Below, piece by piece: positions 9,241 to 16,237 of a DNA stretch of 57,094 nt. The notes beneath the pieces were generated by a model. That model was not told the DNA's origin and ran no database searches. It worked only from the letters and a program-made list of their open reading frames with translations. The stretch is taken from assembly GCA_017887445.1 (NCBI GenBank), contig JAGHIA010000135.1, forward strand, positions 1 through 57,094, read 5' to 3'. The stretch's first letter is position 1. Each line of letters starts with the position of its first letter. Position numbers and translations under genes: made by a program. This DNA is from Fusicatenibacter sp. (GTDB lineage: Bacteria; Bacillota; Clostridia; Lachnospirales; Lachnospiraceae).

Positions 9241-9855
9241 CTAATCAAAGAGCGTTGACCAGTTTGGGGTTCGAGATGCCTCAAAGCACATTTTTATTTG
9301 CTCTTCCGTATTCTTTTCTGTGGCAAGCTCAGGCAGCTCGTTTTCTGAAAAATAAGCAAAACCTGTAGTCTCTATATTTTCCTGGAATGCGCCTCCGATC
9401 ATGGTGCAAAGCACAAATATTTTACATACGCCATAAGCGTATACAGGCAGATTGTGTTTTGAGCGGTCTTGAATTGCGATTACTTTGTCGGCGGTTACGT
9501 CCAATCCCGCTTCTTCTTTTACTTCCTTAATAGTATTTTCTTTGACCGATACATTCACGTCAACCCACCCTCCAGGAAGCGCCCACGTTCCATTCTTTTC
9601 TCTGACGAGAAGGATTTTTCCGTTTTGAAAAATAGCAGCCCTGGTATCAAGCTTTGGCGTCTGATACCCTGTTTCGTTACAGAAAAGATCTTTTATTTTT
9701 GTGACAGGGATATCCGTTTTGTATGCCATTATTTCAGCAGAAATTTCCCGTATTCTTTTATAGCGTTCCCTGTCATAAAGATCTTTTCCATAGGTTAAGC
9801 CTGCCTGTGCAAGACTTTGCAGTTCTATCGCCCACTCCAGCCATTTTGTGTCCAT
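9241..9855 (-). CDS. Nudix hydrolase with NUDIX_N_2-type N-terminal domain
   Basis: A 204-residue cytoplasmic hydrolase. Residues 1-65 form the helical N-terminal domain seen in YjhB-like Nudix enzymes, and the Nudix fold follows (RAAIFQNGKILLVREKNGTW-ALPGGW). The Nudix box ends KEVKEEAGL, keeping the metal-binding Glu pair, but the first conserved Glu of G-x5-E is Val and the usual Arg is Lys. Relatives act on nucleoside diphosphate derivatives such as ADP-ribose or CDP-choline; the substrate here is unknown. A GGAGG site precedes the ATG. It lies 19 nt after the DUF3795-like gene, so both probably share the promoter near 10400. Confidence 0.85.
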   Translation of the reverse strand: MDTKWLEWAIELQSLAQAGLTYGKDLYDRERYKRIREISAEIMAYKTDIPVTKIKDLFCNETGYQTPKLDTRAAIFQNGKILLVREKNGTWALPGGWVDVNVSVKENTIKEVKEEAGLDVTADKVIAIQDRSKHNLPVYAYGVCKIFVLCTMIGGAFQENIETTGFAYFSENELPELATEKNTEEQIKMCFEASRTPNWSTLFD

Positions 9856-9874
9856 AGTTTTCCTCCTGCGTGCT

Positions 9875-10324
9875 TCAGCTGCCGGAAAGTGTCAGCTTTT
9901 TGTAGCAGACAATACGCGGCTCTGTGCCATTGCACTTATAATCGCACACAAGCAGGTACTCGTCGTCCGCGACAATTCCATAGCAGCGCTCAGAACCCTC
10001 CACTTCGATCTGATTGCCGAGATAAACCTTGTCGTCTTTCAGAAGCTTTACGTTCTGGCCGTTGGGAAGCGTATATTCCAGGTTCACATACGACCCGATC
10101 AGAAGATTCAGGTCGGGAACCTTCAGGCCTTTGATGCCAAGCCCGTGGAATTCATCGATCAGCTTTTGTTTCAATTCCAGAAACGCTTCCATTCCATCCC
10201 GTTTTATGTACTCCGCCGCGATACAGCTTCCGCCGAACGGGTGCCCGTCTGTCTCCTGGCATCCGCCGCACGCCCCTTTCATGCCGCAGGTACTGCAGCA
10301 GTCTACTCCGCAAATTGCTTTCAT
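9875..10324 (-). CDS. Cys-rich DUF3795-like protein
   Basis: A 149-residue protein beginning MKAICGVDCCSTCGMKGACG, a Cys cluster like that of DUF3795 proteins, which may bind a metal or iron-sulfur centre. The C-terminal half is a predicted beta-rich domain (VNLEYTLPNGQNVKLLKDDKVY and ERCYGIVADDEYLLVCDY). The start at 10324 has AAAGGAGAAAAC just before it; an upstream in-frame ATG at 10354 lacks a site. It is the first gene of a two-gene operon with the Nudix hydrolase. Function unknown. Confidence 0.7.
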   Translation of the reverse strand: MKAICGVDCCSTCGMKGACGGCQETDGHPFGGSCIAAEYIKRDGMEAFLELKQKLIDEFHGLGIKGLKVPDLNLLIGSYVNLEYTLPNGQNVKLLKDDKVYLGNQIEVEGSERCYGIVADDEYLLVCDYKCNGTEPRIVCYKKLTLSGS

Positions 10325-10391
10325 TGTTTTCTCCTTTCGCTCTGATGCGGACATCTCTTACAGAAAAGTGTCCCATGATCCTCTGATTTGA

Positions 10392-10420
10392 ATGATAACA
10401 GACGGGTTTTGCACTGTCAA
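10392..10420 (-). promoter_or_regulatory. Promoter for the DUF3795-Nudix operon
   Basis: On the minus strand TTGACA (complement of 10415-10420) and TATCAT (complement of 10392-10397) are separated by exactly 17 bp, a near-consensus housekeeping promoter about 68 bp before the start at 10324. Confidence 0.7.
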
Positions 10421-10442
10421 ACAAATAGAAGCTGCGAAATGG

Positions 10443-10486
10443 AAAATTTTGTAACAGTTCAGCTGGCTGAACTGTTACAAAATTTT
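10443..10486. repeat. Collapsed palindrome (family S), perfect 44-bp dyad
   Basis: The core 10451-10478 pairs GTAACAGTTCAGC with GCTGAACTGTTAC around TG. Flanking AAAATTTT on both sides extends the perfect dyad to 21-bp arms. It lies between the divergent DUF3795 and sdpR promoters and could act as a terminator-like hairpin on either strand. Confidence 0.85.
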
Positions 10487-10518
10487 CGCACTCGCCAGTT
10501 GAGATTCGCACAAACCCC

Positions 10519-10576
10519 TTGACATTCTCTGTATCTTTTATTATCATACATTTAACAATTAGACAAAATGTTAAAT
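10519..10576 (+). promoter_or_regulatory. sdpR-sdpI promoter with ArsR-type operator
   Basis: TTGACA (10519-10524) and TATCAT (10542-10547) are 17 bp apart. Just after the -10 an inverted repeat ATTTAACA (10550-10557) / TGTTAAAT (10569-10576) covers the expected start of transcription. SdpR-type repressors bind such a dyad and repress their own operon, so autoregulation is likely. Confidence 0.75.
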
Positions 10577-10600
10577 AAAAGCCAAAGGAAGTGATGATCA

Positions 10601-10903
10601 ATGAGTATACAGAACACATGGAAAGCGCTGGCGGATCCGACCCGCCGGGAAATCCTGAGCATCCTGAAAAATGGAAGACTGTCTGCCGGTGAGATCGTAG
10701 AGCATTTTCCGGTCACCGGGGCGTCTATTTCCCGCCACTTATCGCTTTTGAAGGAAGCGGATCTGATCCGTGACCACAGAGAAGGGAAGTATATCTTTTA
10801 CGAACTGAACGCGTCTGTGCTGGAAGAAGTCATGCTGTGGATCACGCAGCTGAGAGGGGAGGAGGAATATGAAGAGCATGAAAACAACGCTTATGGAAAA
10901 TAA
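10601..10903 (+). CDS. SdpR-like ArsR-family autorepressor
   Basis: A 100-residue winged-helix repressor: MSIQNTWKALADPTRREILS, then the recognition helix region GASISRHLSLLKEADLI and a beta wing (REGKYIFYEL). The metal-binding Cys motif of ArsR proper is absent, as expected for SdpR, which responds to its membrane partner SdpI rather than to metal. In Bacillus, SdpI sequesters SdpR when the SdpC toxin is bound. The next gene overlaps it by 35 nt and encodes an SdpI-like protein, and an inverted repeat covers the promoter start. The AAGGAAGTGAT site precedes the ATG. Confidence 0.9.
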   Translation: MSIQNTWKALADPTRREILSILKNGRLSAGEIVEHFPVTGASISRHLSLLKEADLIRDHREGKYIFYELNASVLEEVMLWITQLRGEEEYEEHENNAYGK

Positions 10904-11909
10904 ATGGAAAGTGGTTCTGTCGTCACTGCTTGTCATGCTGCCGGCATTGTCTCAATGGATCATGAAGGGAAACGTGTCACTCTATCCCGCGGCATTATTG
11001 GCGACACACTGGTTCTGTCTTGGCGTCACGCTGTTGGACCACAAAAACAGGGAGCAAAGTCCAAAGGCGCTGGGACTGATCTTCTGGCTGGTGCCGGCAG
11101 GGTCTATGTTTTTTGGTATGATTTCTGTCCTGATGGACAACAGAGGGAATAAATACGCGGCAGTTTCCGCGCTGATGTATTTTGGGTTCGGACTGATTTT
11201 TTTGGTGTGCGGAAATTATTTTCCGAAGATCAAACAGAACAGGACGCTGGGGATAAAAATAAAATGGGCTCTGGAAAATGAGGAAAACTGGAACGCTACG
11301 CACCGGTTTGGTGGAAAAGTCTGGGTGCTGGGCGGACTGCTGTCTATGGGCTGCGCGTTATTTTCAGAAGCAGCGGTCACAGTGATCGTGTTTTTCTTTC
11401 TTGTTCTTCTGACTGCAATCGTGCCCTGTGCGTACTCTTATTGGTTTTACCGGAAACAGCTGGCGGAAGGGAAACTGGAAAAGCAGCGTGTCAAGCCGCG
11501 CAGCGTGTTTCTGACCATGGCGCTTGTACTGGGAGTTACCGCGTTTATCATATGGACGCTGTTTTCCGGCGATATGGAAATCGTTTACGGAGAGGATTCT
11601 TTTACTGTGGAAGCGGTGGGCTGGACGGATCTGACCGTCAATTACGCGGACATTGAAAGCGTGGAGTATCAGCCGCAGGACCCGTCCGCGGCAGGTTCCG
11701 GAGGCAGGACCAACGGATTTGGGAATCTTAAATTGTCCATGGGTTCCTTTTTCAATGAATTTTACGGAGATTATACAAGGTATACCTACGAATCCTGCGA
11801 CAGCTGCGTGGTTCTGACGGTAAACGGGGAAACCGTAGTGCTGAACGGGCCGGAGGATGAGGCCACCAGGGAGATTTTTGAAACGCTGGCGGAACGATGG
11901 CAAGGGTAA
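10869..11909 (+). CDS. SdpI-family membrane immunity/signalling protein
   Basis: A 346-residue integral membrane protein with several hydrophobic segments in residues 15-210 and a C-terminal soluble domain. The region NYFPKIKQNRTLGIKIKWA followed by NWNATHRFGGKVWVLGG is the hallmark of the SdpI C-terminal domain. SdpI confers immunity to the SDP peptide and captures SdpR at the membrane. The start inside the repressor gene has GAGGAGGAAT immediately upstream, giving a 35-nt overlap and tight coupling. The extra-cytoplasmic tail after residue 220 is longer than in Bacillus SdpI (about 207 aa) and may be a PH-like domain. No toxin gene is near, so it may guard against peptides made by others. 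Confidence 0.88.
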   Translation: MKSMKTTLMENKWKVVLSSLLVMLPALSQWIMKGNVSLYPAALLATHWFCLGVTLLDHKNREQSPKALGLIFWLVPAGSMFFGMISVLMDNRGNKYAAVSALMYFGFGLIFLVCGNYFPKIKQNRTLGIKIKWALENEENWNATHRFGGKVWVLGGLLSMGCALFSEAAVTVIVFFFLVLLTAIVPCAYSYWFYRKQLAEGKLEKQRVKPRSVFLTMALVLGVTAFIIWTLFSGDMEIVYGEDSFTVEAVGWTDLTVNYADIESVEYQPQDPSAAGSGGRTNGFGNLKLSMGSFFNEFYGDYTRYTYESCDSCVVLTVNGETVVLNGPEDEATREIFETLAERWQG

Positions 11910-11977
11910 AAGCCGGCGCTTGCGGGTGGGTTCTGAAATTTACACATTTGCAGGAAACTTCGTTTTCCAAACCAACA

Positions 11978-12054
11978 AACTGCTGCTCCCTCTTAACAAT
12001 AAGTCTGTAGGCTTTTCCTGCCTGCAGACTTATTGTAAGAGGGAGCAGCAGTTT
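11978..12054. terminator. Long bidirectional terminator
   Basis: AAACTGCTGCTCCCTCTTA and its complement (TAAGAGGGAGCAGCAGTTT) are joined by a further paired stretch AATAAGTCTG / CAGACTTATT, with a T run after the right arm and an A run before the left. It lies between the convergent sdpI and HTH genes and would serve both. Confidence 0.85.
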
Positions 12055-12075
12055 TAGGATGGAAATTTTTGCGTC

Positions 12076-12585
12076 TTATACCTTTTTTCGTGTCAGAAAA
12101 GCTCCCAGAGCCGCGCCGGTCAGGAGCAACGGCGCGGTTCTGACAAACAGCCACTCAAAGGTATGAAAAGCTGCCCCGAAGACGGCGGTTTCCGGGTCGC
12201 GGTAATCCCAGGTCAGATAAGGACTGTTGTATGCGATCAAGGCTGCGGAAATCGAAACGATGACCGCGCATAAGGAAAGGAAGAGCCAGTGAAGCAGTTT
12301 TCGTCTTCTGGTTTTCCGCTGCGCAAGCTGCAGGTTTATGACCTCCAGTTTTTCGGAAAGCGCCTTTAACTCATCCGCCGTTTGTTCTGTGACTGTCTCT
12401 CCAAGCAAAGTGCTCACAGGTGTTTCCAGAGCTTCCGATATGGAGATCAGCAGATCGGAATCCGGGACGGATAATCCATTCTCCCATTTGGACACGGTCT
12501 GCCGCACCACATTCAGTTTGATGGCCAGTTCTTCTTGCGAGAGGCCTTTTGATTTTCTGATCGCTTTTATGTTTTCGCTTAACAT
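12076..12585 (-). CDS. XRE-family HTH regulator with two membrane segments
   Basis: A 169-residue protein. Residues 1-60 form a Cro/C1-type helix-turn-helix (LSQEELAIKLNVVRQTVSKW), residues 65-95 a short coiled coil, and the C-terminus has two membrane segments (LLHWLFLSLCAVIVSISAAL and RTAPLLLTGAALGAFL). Membrane-tethered XRE regulators of this form are common in Firmicutes next to transporters; the target is unknown. The start at 12585 has AAGGAGG 7 nt before the ATG. A TTGCCG-17-TACAAT promoter lies upstream. It converges on sdpI, sharing the terminator. Confidence 0.85.
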   Translation of the reverse strand: MLSENIKAIRKSKGLSQEELAIKLNVVRQTVSKWENGLSVPDSDLLISISEALETPVSTLLGETVTEQTADELKALSEKLEVINLQLAQRKTRRRKLLHWLFLSLCAVIVSISAALIAYNSPYLTWDYRDPETAVFGAAFHTFEWLFVRTAPLLLTGAALGAFLTRKKV

Positions 12586-12619
12586 TGGGAAACCTCCTTT
12601 TTCTTTTTGAGTTACCACC

Positions 12620-12648
12620 ATTGTACGAAAAAACGGCAGTTGCGGCAA
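12620..12648 (-). promoter_or_regulatory. Promoter for the membrane XRE gene
   Basis: Reading the minus strand, TTGCCG (complement of 12643-12648) and TACAAT (complement of 12620-12625) are 17 bp apart, placing transcription start about 30 nt before the Shine-Dalgarno sequence. Confidence 0.55.
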
Positions 12649-12680
12649 GCAACGGAGAGTAACATGCCATGTAATTTGCG

Positions 12681-12824
12681 GTAACGGTTCAGCCTGCCAC
12701 TATCCCGCGAGGTGTTTTCGCACAGAAAGTGCGAAAATCCCGAGGCCTGCAGCGCGAACCTGCATGAAATGCAGTTTCTGTGCATCGCGAAGCGTGTAAT
12801 CGTTCTGCAACGCTGAGCTGTTAC
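12681..12824 (+). repeat. Family A repeat, full 144-bp copy
   Basis: Ends are GTAACGGTTCAGC and GCTGAGCTGTTAC, imperfect terminal inverted repeats. Inside are a GTTTTCGCAC / GTGCGAAAAT hairpin, CCCGAGGCCTGCAGCGCGAA, and ACTGCAT-type GCAT hairpin bases, ending CATCGCGAAGCG. The inverted copy at 23719-23862 matches over nearly its whole length. It lies between the divergent XRE and PadR promoters. Confidence 0.85.
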
Positions 12825-12853
12825 AATTTGCGGCAAACCGGAAGAAGAATAGA

Positions 12854-12891
12854 TTGACAAGTATAATATTATATGATATATAATATTATAC
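12854..12891 (+). promoter_or_regulatory. PadR promoter with 14-bp-arm operator
   Basis: TTGACA (12854-12859) is followed by AT-rich -10 candidates (TATAAT at 12879-12884). The stretch 12861-12891 is a perfect dyad: GTATAATATTATAT, a GAT centre, then its complement ATATAATATTATAC. A dyad of ATAC-type half sites over the promoter is typical of PadR autoregulation, so it is probably bound by the product of the next gene. Confidence 0.75.
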
Positions 12892-12953
12892 AAGAGAAAA
12901 GCATCTTTCCCGGAGCGGGCATATCCGCTCCGGCAGACGAAAGGAGGAATCGC

Positions 12954-13277
12954 ATGGTATTCAACACAGGAGCCGCCCTTCTGGATGCGGTGGTGCTTGC
13001 CGTGGTGGGGAAGGAAGAAGAAGGAACCTACGGTTATAAGATCACCCAGGACGTGCGGAAAGTGCTGGAGATCTCCGAATCCACCATGTATCCGGTGCTG
13101 CGGCGTCTGCAGAAAGACGGATGCTTAAGCGTCTATGACCGGGAATTCGGCGGACGGAACCGGCGGTATTATAAGATCACAGAGCAGGGGCAGGCGCAGC
13201 TTCGCCTGTACCGGGTGGAATGGAAGAACTATTCGGCAAAGATCAACCGATTGTTTGATGAGGAGGAATTCATATGA
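12954..13277 (+). CDS. PadR-family transcriptional regulator
   Basis: A 107-residue winged-helix regulator: an N-terminal helix with LLDAVVLAVVG, then YGYKITQDVRKVLEISESTM-YPVLRRLQKDGCL and the wing GGRNRRYYKITEQG. The short C-terminal helix is the subfamily-2 type that dimerises. The start at 12954 has AAAGGAGGAAT upstream; the longer reading frame has no site. It overlaps the HAAS gene by 4 nt (ATGA), and PadR plus HAAS/DUF4097 is a recurring Firmicutes pair in which the regulator controls the membrane protein. Confidence 0.92.
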   Translation: MVFNTGAALLDAVVLAVVGKEEEGTYGYKITQDVRKVLEISESTMYPVLRRLQKDGCLSVYDREFGGRNRRYYKITEQGQAQLRLYRVEWKNYSAKINRLFDEEEFI

Positions 13278-14572
13278 GTAAACAGGAGTTTTTATACCGG
13301 CTGGAGACATTGCTCATGGATCTGCCGAAGGATGAAAGGGACGATGCGCTGGACTATTATGAGCAGTATTTTGAGGCGGCAGGCCCCGAGAGGGAGGAGG
13401 AAGTGCTGCGGGAGCTTGGGAGTCCGGAGAAGGTTTCCGAGATGATTCACTTTGGAGGAATGCAGGATGGCTCCGGACGGAGAGTCTACGACAGGCCCAT
13501 GGCTCCGCCGCGCAGAAGCCGGGCGCCGCTCTGGATCGCGCTTGGAGTGATCGGCGGGCTCTTTGCGCTGTCTCTGGTGCTGGGCATCGTTAATTTTGCG
13601 GCGCTTCCCAAGACATCAACAACGATCACCAAAGTGCAGGTAGACAACCAGGAGGATCTGGAAGGTCAGATCGATCACTTTGTAGGCGGGGTGCTTGACA
13701 GCGTGATGGACCGCGTGGGGGATGGCCTGGAGGAAGGCGTCGGCGCTGTTTTAAATGACGGCATTTTTGAAGGAATCGAGCAGGAGATCGACCAGAGTCT
13801 CGGAGAAATGTTTGACGGTTCGGAAGGATGGGACGGAATGGCTGGCGATTACGCGCAGGATGCTGCCGTTTTGCCGGATGGCGCCGTAGCGCTGAAAGCC
13901 CATGCTCCGATGGCATGGGAGAATGTGAGAAACATCGAACTGGAGCTTGCGTCGGCGGCCGTGCTGTTCCGGGAAGTGGACGGGGACACGGTGCAGGTGG
14001 AAAGCAGTCTGGGGGACCGGGTGCAGGTAAGCGCTGAGAATGGAACGCTGACGGTGAAAAATACCGGAGATGCCGAAAAAGGCCAGGACGACACGATTGT
14101 TATTTTTCTTCCCCGGGGAACAAAGCTGCTCCGTCTTGACGCGGAGCTGGACAGCGGCTATGTGGAGACCGGAAATCTGCAGGCGGAGGAAGTGAATGTC
14201 AGCCTGCCCGACGGAGTGTGGAAGTCCGACGGGACAGTGACCGCCCAGAAGGTGACCATGGAGATGGAGGATGGCTGCGTGGCAATCGGAGAGATGACTG
14301 CCGGGCGGTTTCTGGCAGTCTCCCTGCAGGATGGCGTTCTGAAAGCAGAACGGCTGGAAAGTCCCAAGATCACGCTGGAATGCGGAGACGGAATGCTCCG
14401 CGCAGGGCTGGCAGGAGCCGGGGAGGATTACAGCTGGAACGCGTCCGTGGGCAGCGGAATCCTTGAGATCGGCGGCGAGACAAGCTGGAAATCGATGGAA
14501 AAGGAACAGGGAGAGTGGAATCTGACCGTTTCCGTAGGAGAAGGCGCGGCGAAAATTTCTTTTGAGGAGTGA
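13274..14572 (+). CDS. HAAS (DUF1700) and DUF4097-type membrane protein
   Basis: A 432-residue protein. Residues 1-60 form a HAAS/DUF1700 signalling domain (FLYRLETLLMDLPKDERDDA, YYEQYFEAAG), residues about 86-112 a single membrane segment (PLWIALGVIGGLFALSLVLG), and residues about 205-430 a repetitive beta-helical DUF4097-like domain. The order is that of proteins paired with PadR regulators: a cytoplasmic sensor helix, a membrane anchor and an outer beta domain. It may transmit envelope stress to PadR, which is inference. Pairs like this lack a known ligand. The overlap with the padR gene indicates coupled translation. Confidence 0.85.
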   Translation: MSKQEFLYRLETLLMDLPKDERDDALDYYEQYFEAAGPEREEEVLRELGSPEKVSEMIHFGGMQDGSGRRVYDRPMAPPRRSRAPLWIALGVIGGLFALSLVLGIVNFAALPKTSTTITKVQVDNQEDLEGQIDHFVGGVLDSVMDRVGDGLEEGVGAVLNDGIFEGIEQEIDQSLGEMFDGSEGWDGMAGDYAQDAAVLPDGAVALKAHAPMAWENVRNIELELASAAVLFREVDGDTVQVESSLGDRVQVSAENGTLTVKNTGDAEKGQDDTIVIFLPRGTKLLRLDAELDSGYVETGNLQAEEVNVSLPDGVWKSDGTVTAQKVTMEMEDGCVAIGEMTAGRFLAVSLQDGVLKAERLESPKITLECGDGMLRAGLAGAGEDYSWNASVGSGILEIGGETSWKSMEKEQGEWNLTVSVGEGAAKISFEE

Positions 14573-14577
14573 GAAAG

Positions 14578-15486
14578 ATGAAAATACTGATTCTTGGAGG
14601 AAGCGGAGGGCTCAGCGGAACGCTGGCAAGGATGGCAGTGGAGCAGAAACATCAGGTCTGGGCAGTCACAAGGGGAAAGCGTGCGCTGCCCCTAGGGGTA
14701 CATCCGCTGACCGCCGACAGAAATGATCCGGAGGAATTTTGCCGGGCAGTGCTCGGCTGTGGTATGAAATGGGACGTAGTGTTTGACTGCATCTGCATGA
14801 CACGGGAACATGCCGGGCAGGATCTGGAGGTACTGCCCAAAGTGACCGGCCGCCTGGTGGTGATATCCACGGATTCCGTCTATGATCCGGAGCACAAAAA
14901 AGTTCCTCAGGATGAGCAGGGGGAGGCGTATGTCACAGATTCGTCCTACGCGGGAAAGAAACGGCAGATGGAGGAGGTATTTCTCGCTTCGCCGGACCAT
15001 CCGCTGAAGTGGACGCTGTTCCGGCCGGGTCATATTTACGGGCCGGGATTTCTGCTGGGATGCTATCCGGAACACAGCCGCCAAAGGGAGCTTCTGGAAT
15101 GGATCCGCGCGGACAGACCGCTGCGGCTTGTAGGCGGCGGGCGATATCTGACCCAGCCGGTGTATGTGGAGGATCTGGCGGACTGTATGCTGGAGTGCGT
15201 GTACAAAGAAAAGACCTTTCATGAGATTTTCTGCATCGGCGGGCCAGTGGCAGTGGAGAATCGAACGTATTATGAACAGATCGGTGAGATCACCGGCCAT
15301 CCGGTGGAAATCTGCGAGGTTCCTTTGGAGGGATACGTCCAGGCCCATCCGGAATATGCCGGCCATCTGTGTGAGCGAAGCTATACGCTGGAAAAACTGC
15401 GCGGCGCCGGGGTAAAGCTTCCGGCGACCTCCCTGGAGGAGGGACTGCGCCGCCAGATTCTGTGGCTGGACAGTCAGAGGAATTGA
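14578..15486 (+). CDS. NAD-dependent epimerase/dehydratase-like SDR protein
   Basis: A 302-residue extended short-chain dehydrogenase-like protein. The N-terminal MKILILGGSGGLSGTLARMA is the glycine-rich NAD(P)-binding loop. The region DSSYAGKKRQMEEVF holds the Y-x3-K catalytic pair (Tyr with Lys four residues later), and RPGHIYGPG is typical of the nucleotide-sugar epimerase/isoflavone reductase type. The ATG at 14578 is preferred to a GTG at 14569 since GAGGAG lies 9 nt upstream. It starts 5 nt after the HAAS gene's stop, suggesting the same operon. The substrate cannot be inferred. Confidence 0.85.
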   Translation: MKILILGGSGGLSGTLARMAVEQKHQVWAVTRGKRALPLGVHPLTADRNDPEEFCRAVLGCGMKWDVVFDCICMTREHAGQDLEVLPKVTGRLVVISTDSVYDPEHKKVPQDEQGEAYVTDSSYAGKKRQMEEVFLASPDHPLKWTLFRPGHIYGPGFLLGCYPEHSRQRELLEWIRADRPLRLVGGGRYLTQPVYVEDLADCMLECVYKEKTFHEIFCIGGPVAVENRTYYEQIGEITGHPVEICEVPLEGYVQAHPEYAGHLCERSYTLEKLRGAGVKLPATSLEEGLRRQILWLDSQRN

Positions 15487-15632
15487 ATAAAACGGAAAAA
15501 ACAGGCCATACTCCTGATAAGAAACCTTAAGCGGTTCCCATTCACGAAGCGGGTTTTCTATGGGGACGCGAAGTTACTGTGAATAACGGGAAACAGTAAC
15601 AAAGGAAGACGGGAAAGGAGTGTGGCTTTTCC

Positions 15633-15842
15633 ATGGCTGCAAAAAAGAAAATTGATCTGAACAATCTCACGCCGGACGAGGTATTGAAGTACGAAATCGC
15701 CGGCGAGCTGGGACTTCTCGACCGGGTGCTGGAAAACGGGTGGCGCACCCTGACCGCAAAAGAGACCGGGCGTATCGGCGGACTGGTGACACGGAGAAAA
15801 CGCGAGATGGCCGAAAAGGAAGACGAGACAAAAGAGGCGTGA
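15633..15842 (+). CDS. Alpha/beta-type small acid-soluble spore protein
   Basis: A 69-residue basic/acidic mixed protein. LKYEIAGELGLL-DRVLENGW and TAKETGRIGGLVTRRKR follow the two conserved helices of alpha/beta SASPs, in the SspF-like clostridial form. These proteins coat spore DNA and protect it from UV and heat, and their GPR-cleaved helix is recognisable by the YEIAGE-type stretch. The Shine-Dalgarno AAAGGAG lies 12 nt upstream. It is presumably made in the forespore under sigma G. It is direct evidence that the host sporulates. Confidence 0.85.
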   Translation: MAAKKKIDLNNLTPDEVLKYEIAGELGLLDRVLENGWRTLTAKETGRIGGLVTRRKREMAEKEDETKEA

Positions 15843-16053
15843 AGTGCGCGAAGAAATGTGAAGTGTTACAAAGAAGCGTGAAGCGCTGTAAAGATATGTG
15901 AAGTATTGCAAAGAAGTGTAAAGTGCTGTAAAGAAGTGTGAAGTATTGCAAAAAAAGTGTGAAGCACTGCAATGTGACGTGTTGCAAACAAGCGTGAAGC
16001 ACTGCGAAGAAATGTGAAGTGTTACAAAGAAACATGAAGGGCTGTAAAGAAAC
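15839..16053 (+). repeat. Degenerate 20-bp tandem array after the SASP gene
   Basis: About eleven units of GTGAAGTRTTGCAAAGAAGT (15 to 21 bp each) run from the SASP stop codon to the terminator. Alternating changes such as GTGTTAC, GCGCTGT, GTATTGC keep the pattern while diverging. The first unit overlaps the stop. No coding role is evident; the minus strand reads open but is repetitive and lacks a start site. Confidence 0.85.
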
Positions 16054-16100
16054 CGCAGCGTGTATTCGCCATTAAATGGTGAATACACGCTGCGGTTTTT
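16051..16100 (+). terminator. Rho-independent terminator after SASP and its array
   Basis: CCGCAGCGTGTATTCGCCATT pairs with AATGGTGAATACACGCTGCGG (one G-T wobble) around a single A, followed by TTTTTTCTTT. Confidence 0.88.
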
Positions 16101-16237
16101 TCTTTGCGTTTGCGGGCTGGGAGCGAAGCGCAGCGCAGAGGATTGTCTGCCTTTCGGATAGATTTTTTGGATGTTTTTTTAGACCGATTTTTCAGGCGGA
16201 TTTATCGAATTTTTTGACAGATTTTGTGGGCGGATTT

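Noticed and set aside
15558-16088. Minus-strand open frame of 176 codons across the 20-bp array
   Set aside because: It is made of tandem repeat units with no Shine-Dalgarno and overlaps the SASP gene and terminator; the composition is repetitive rather than protein-like.
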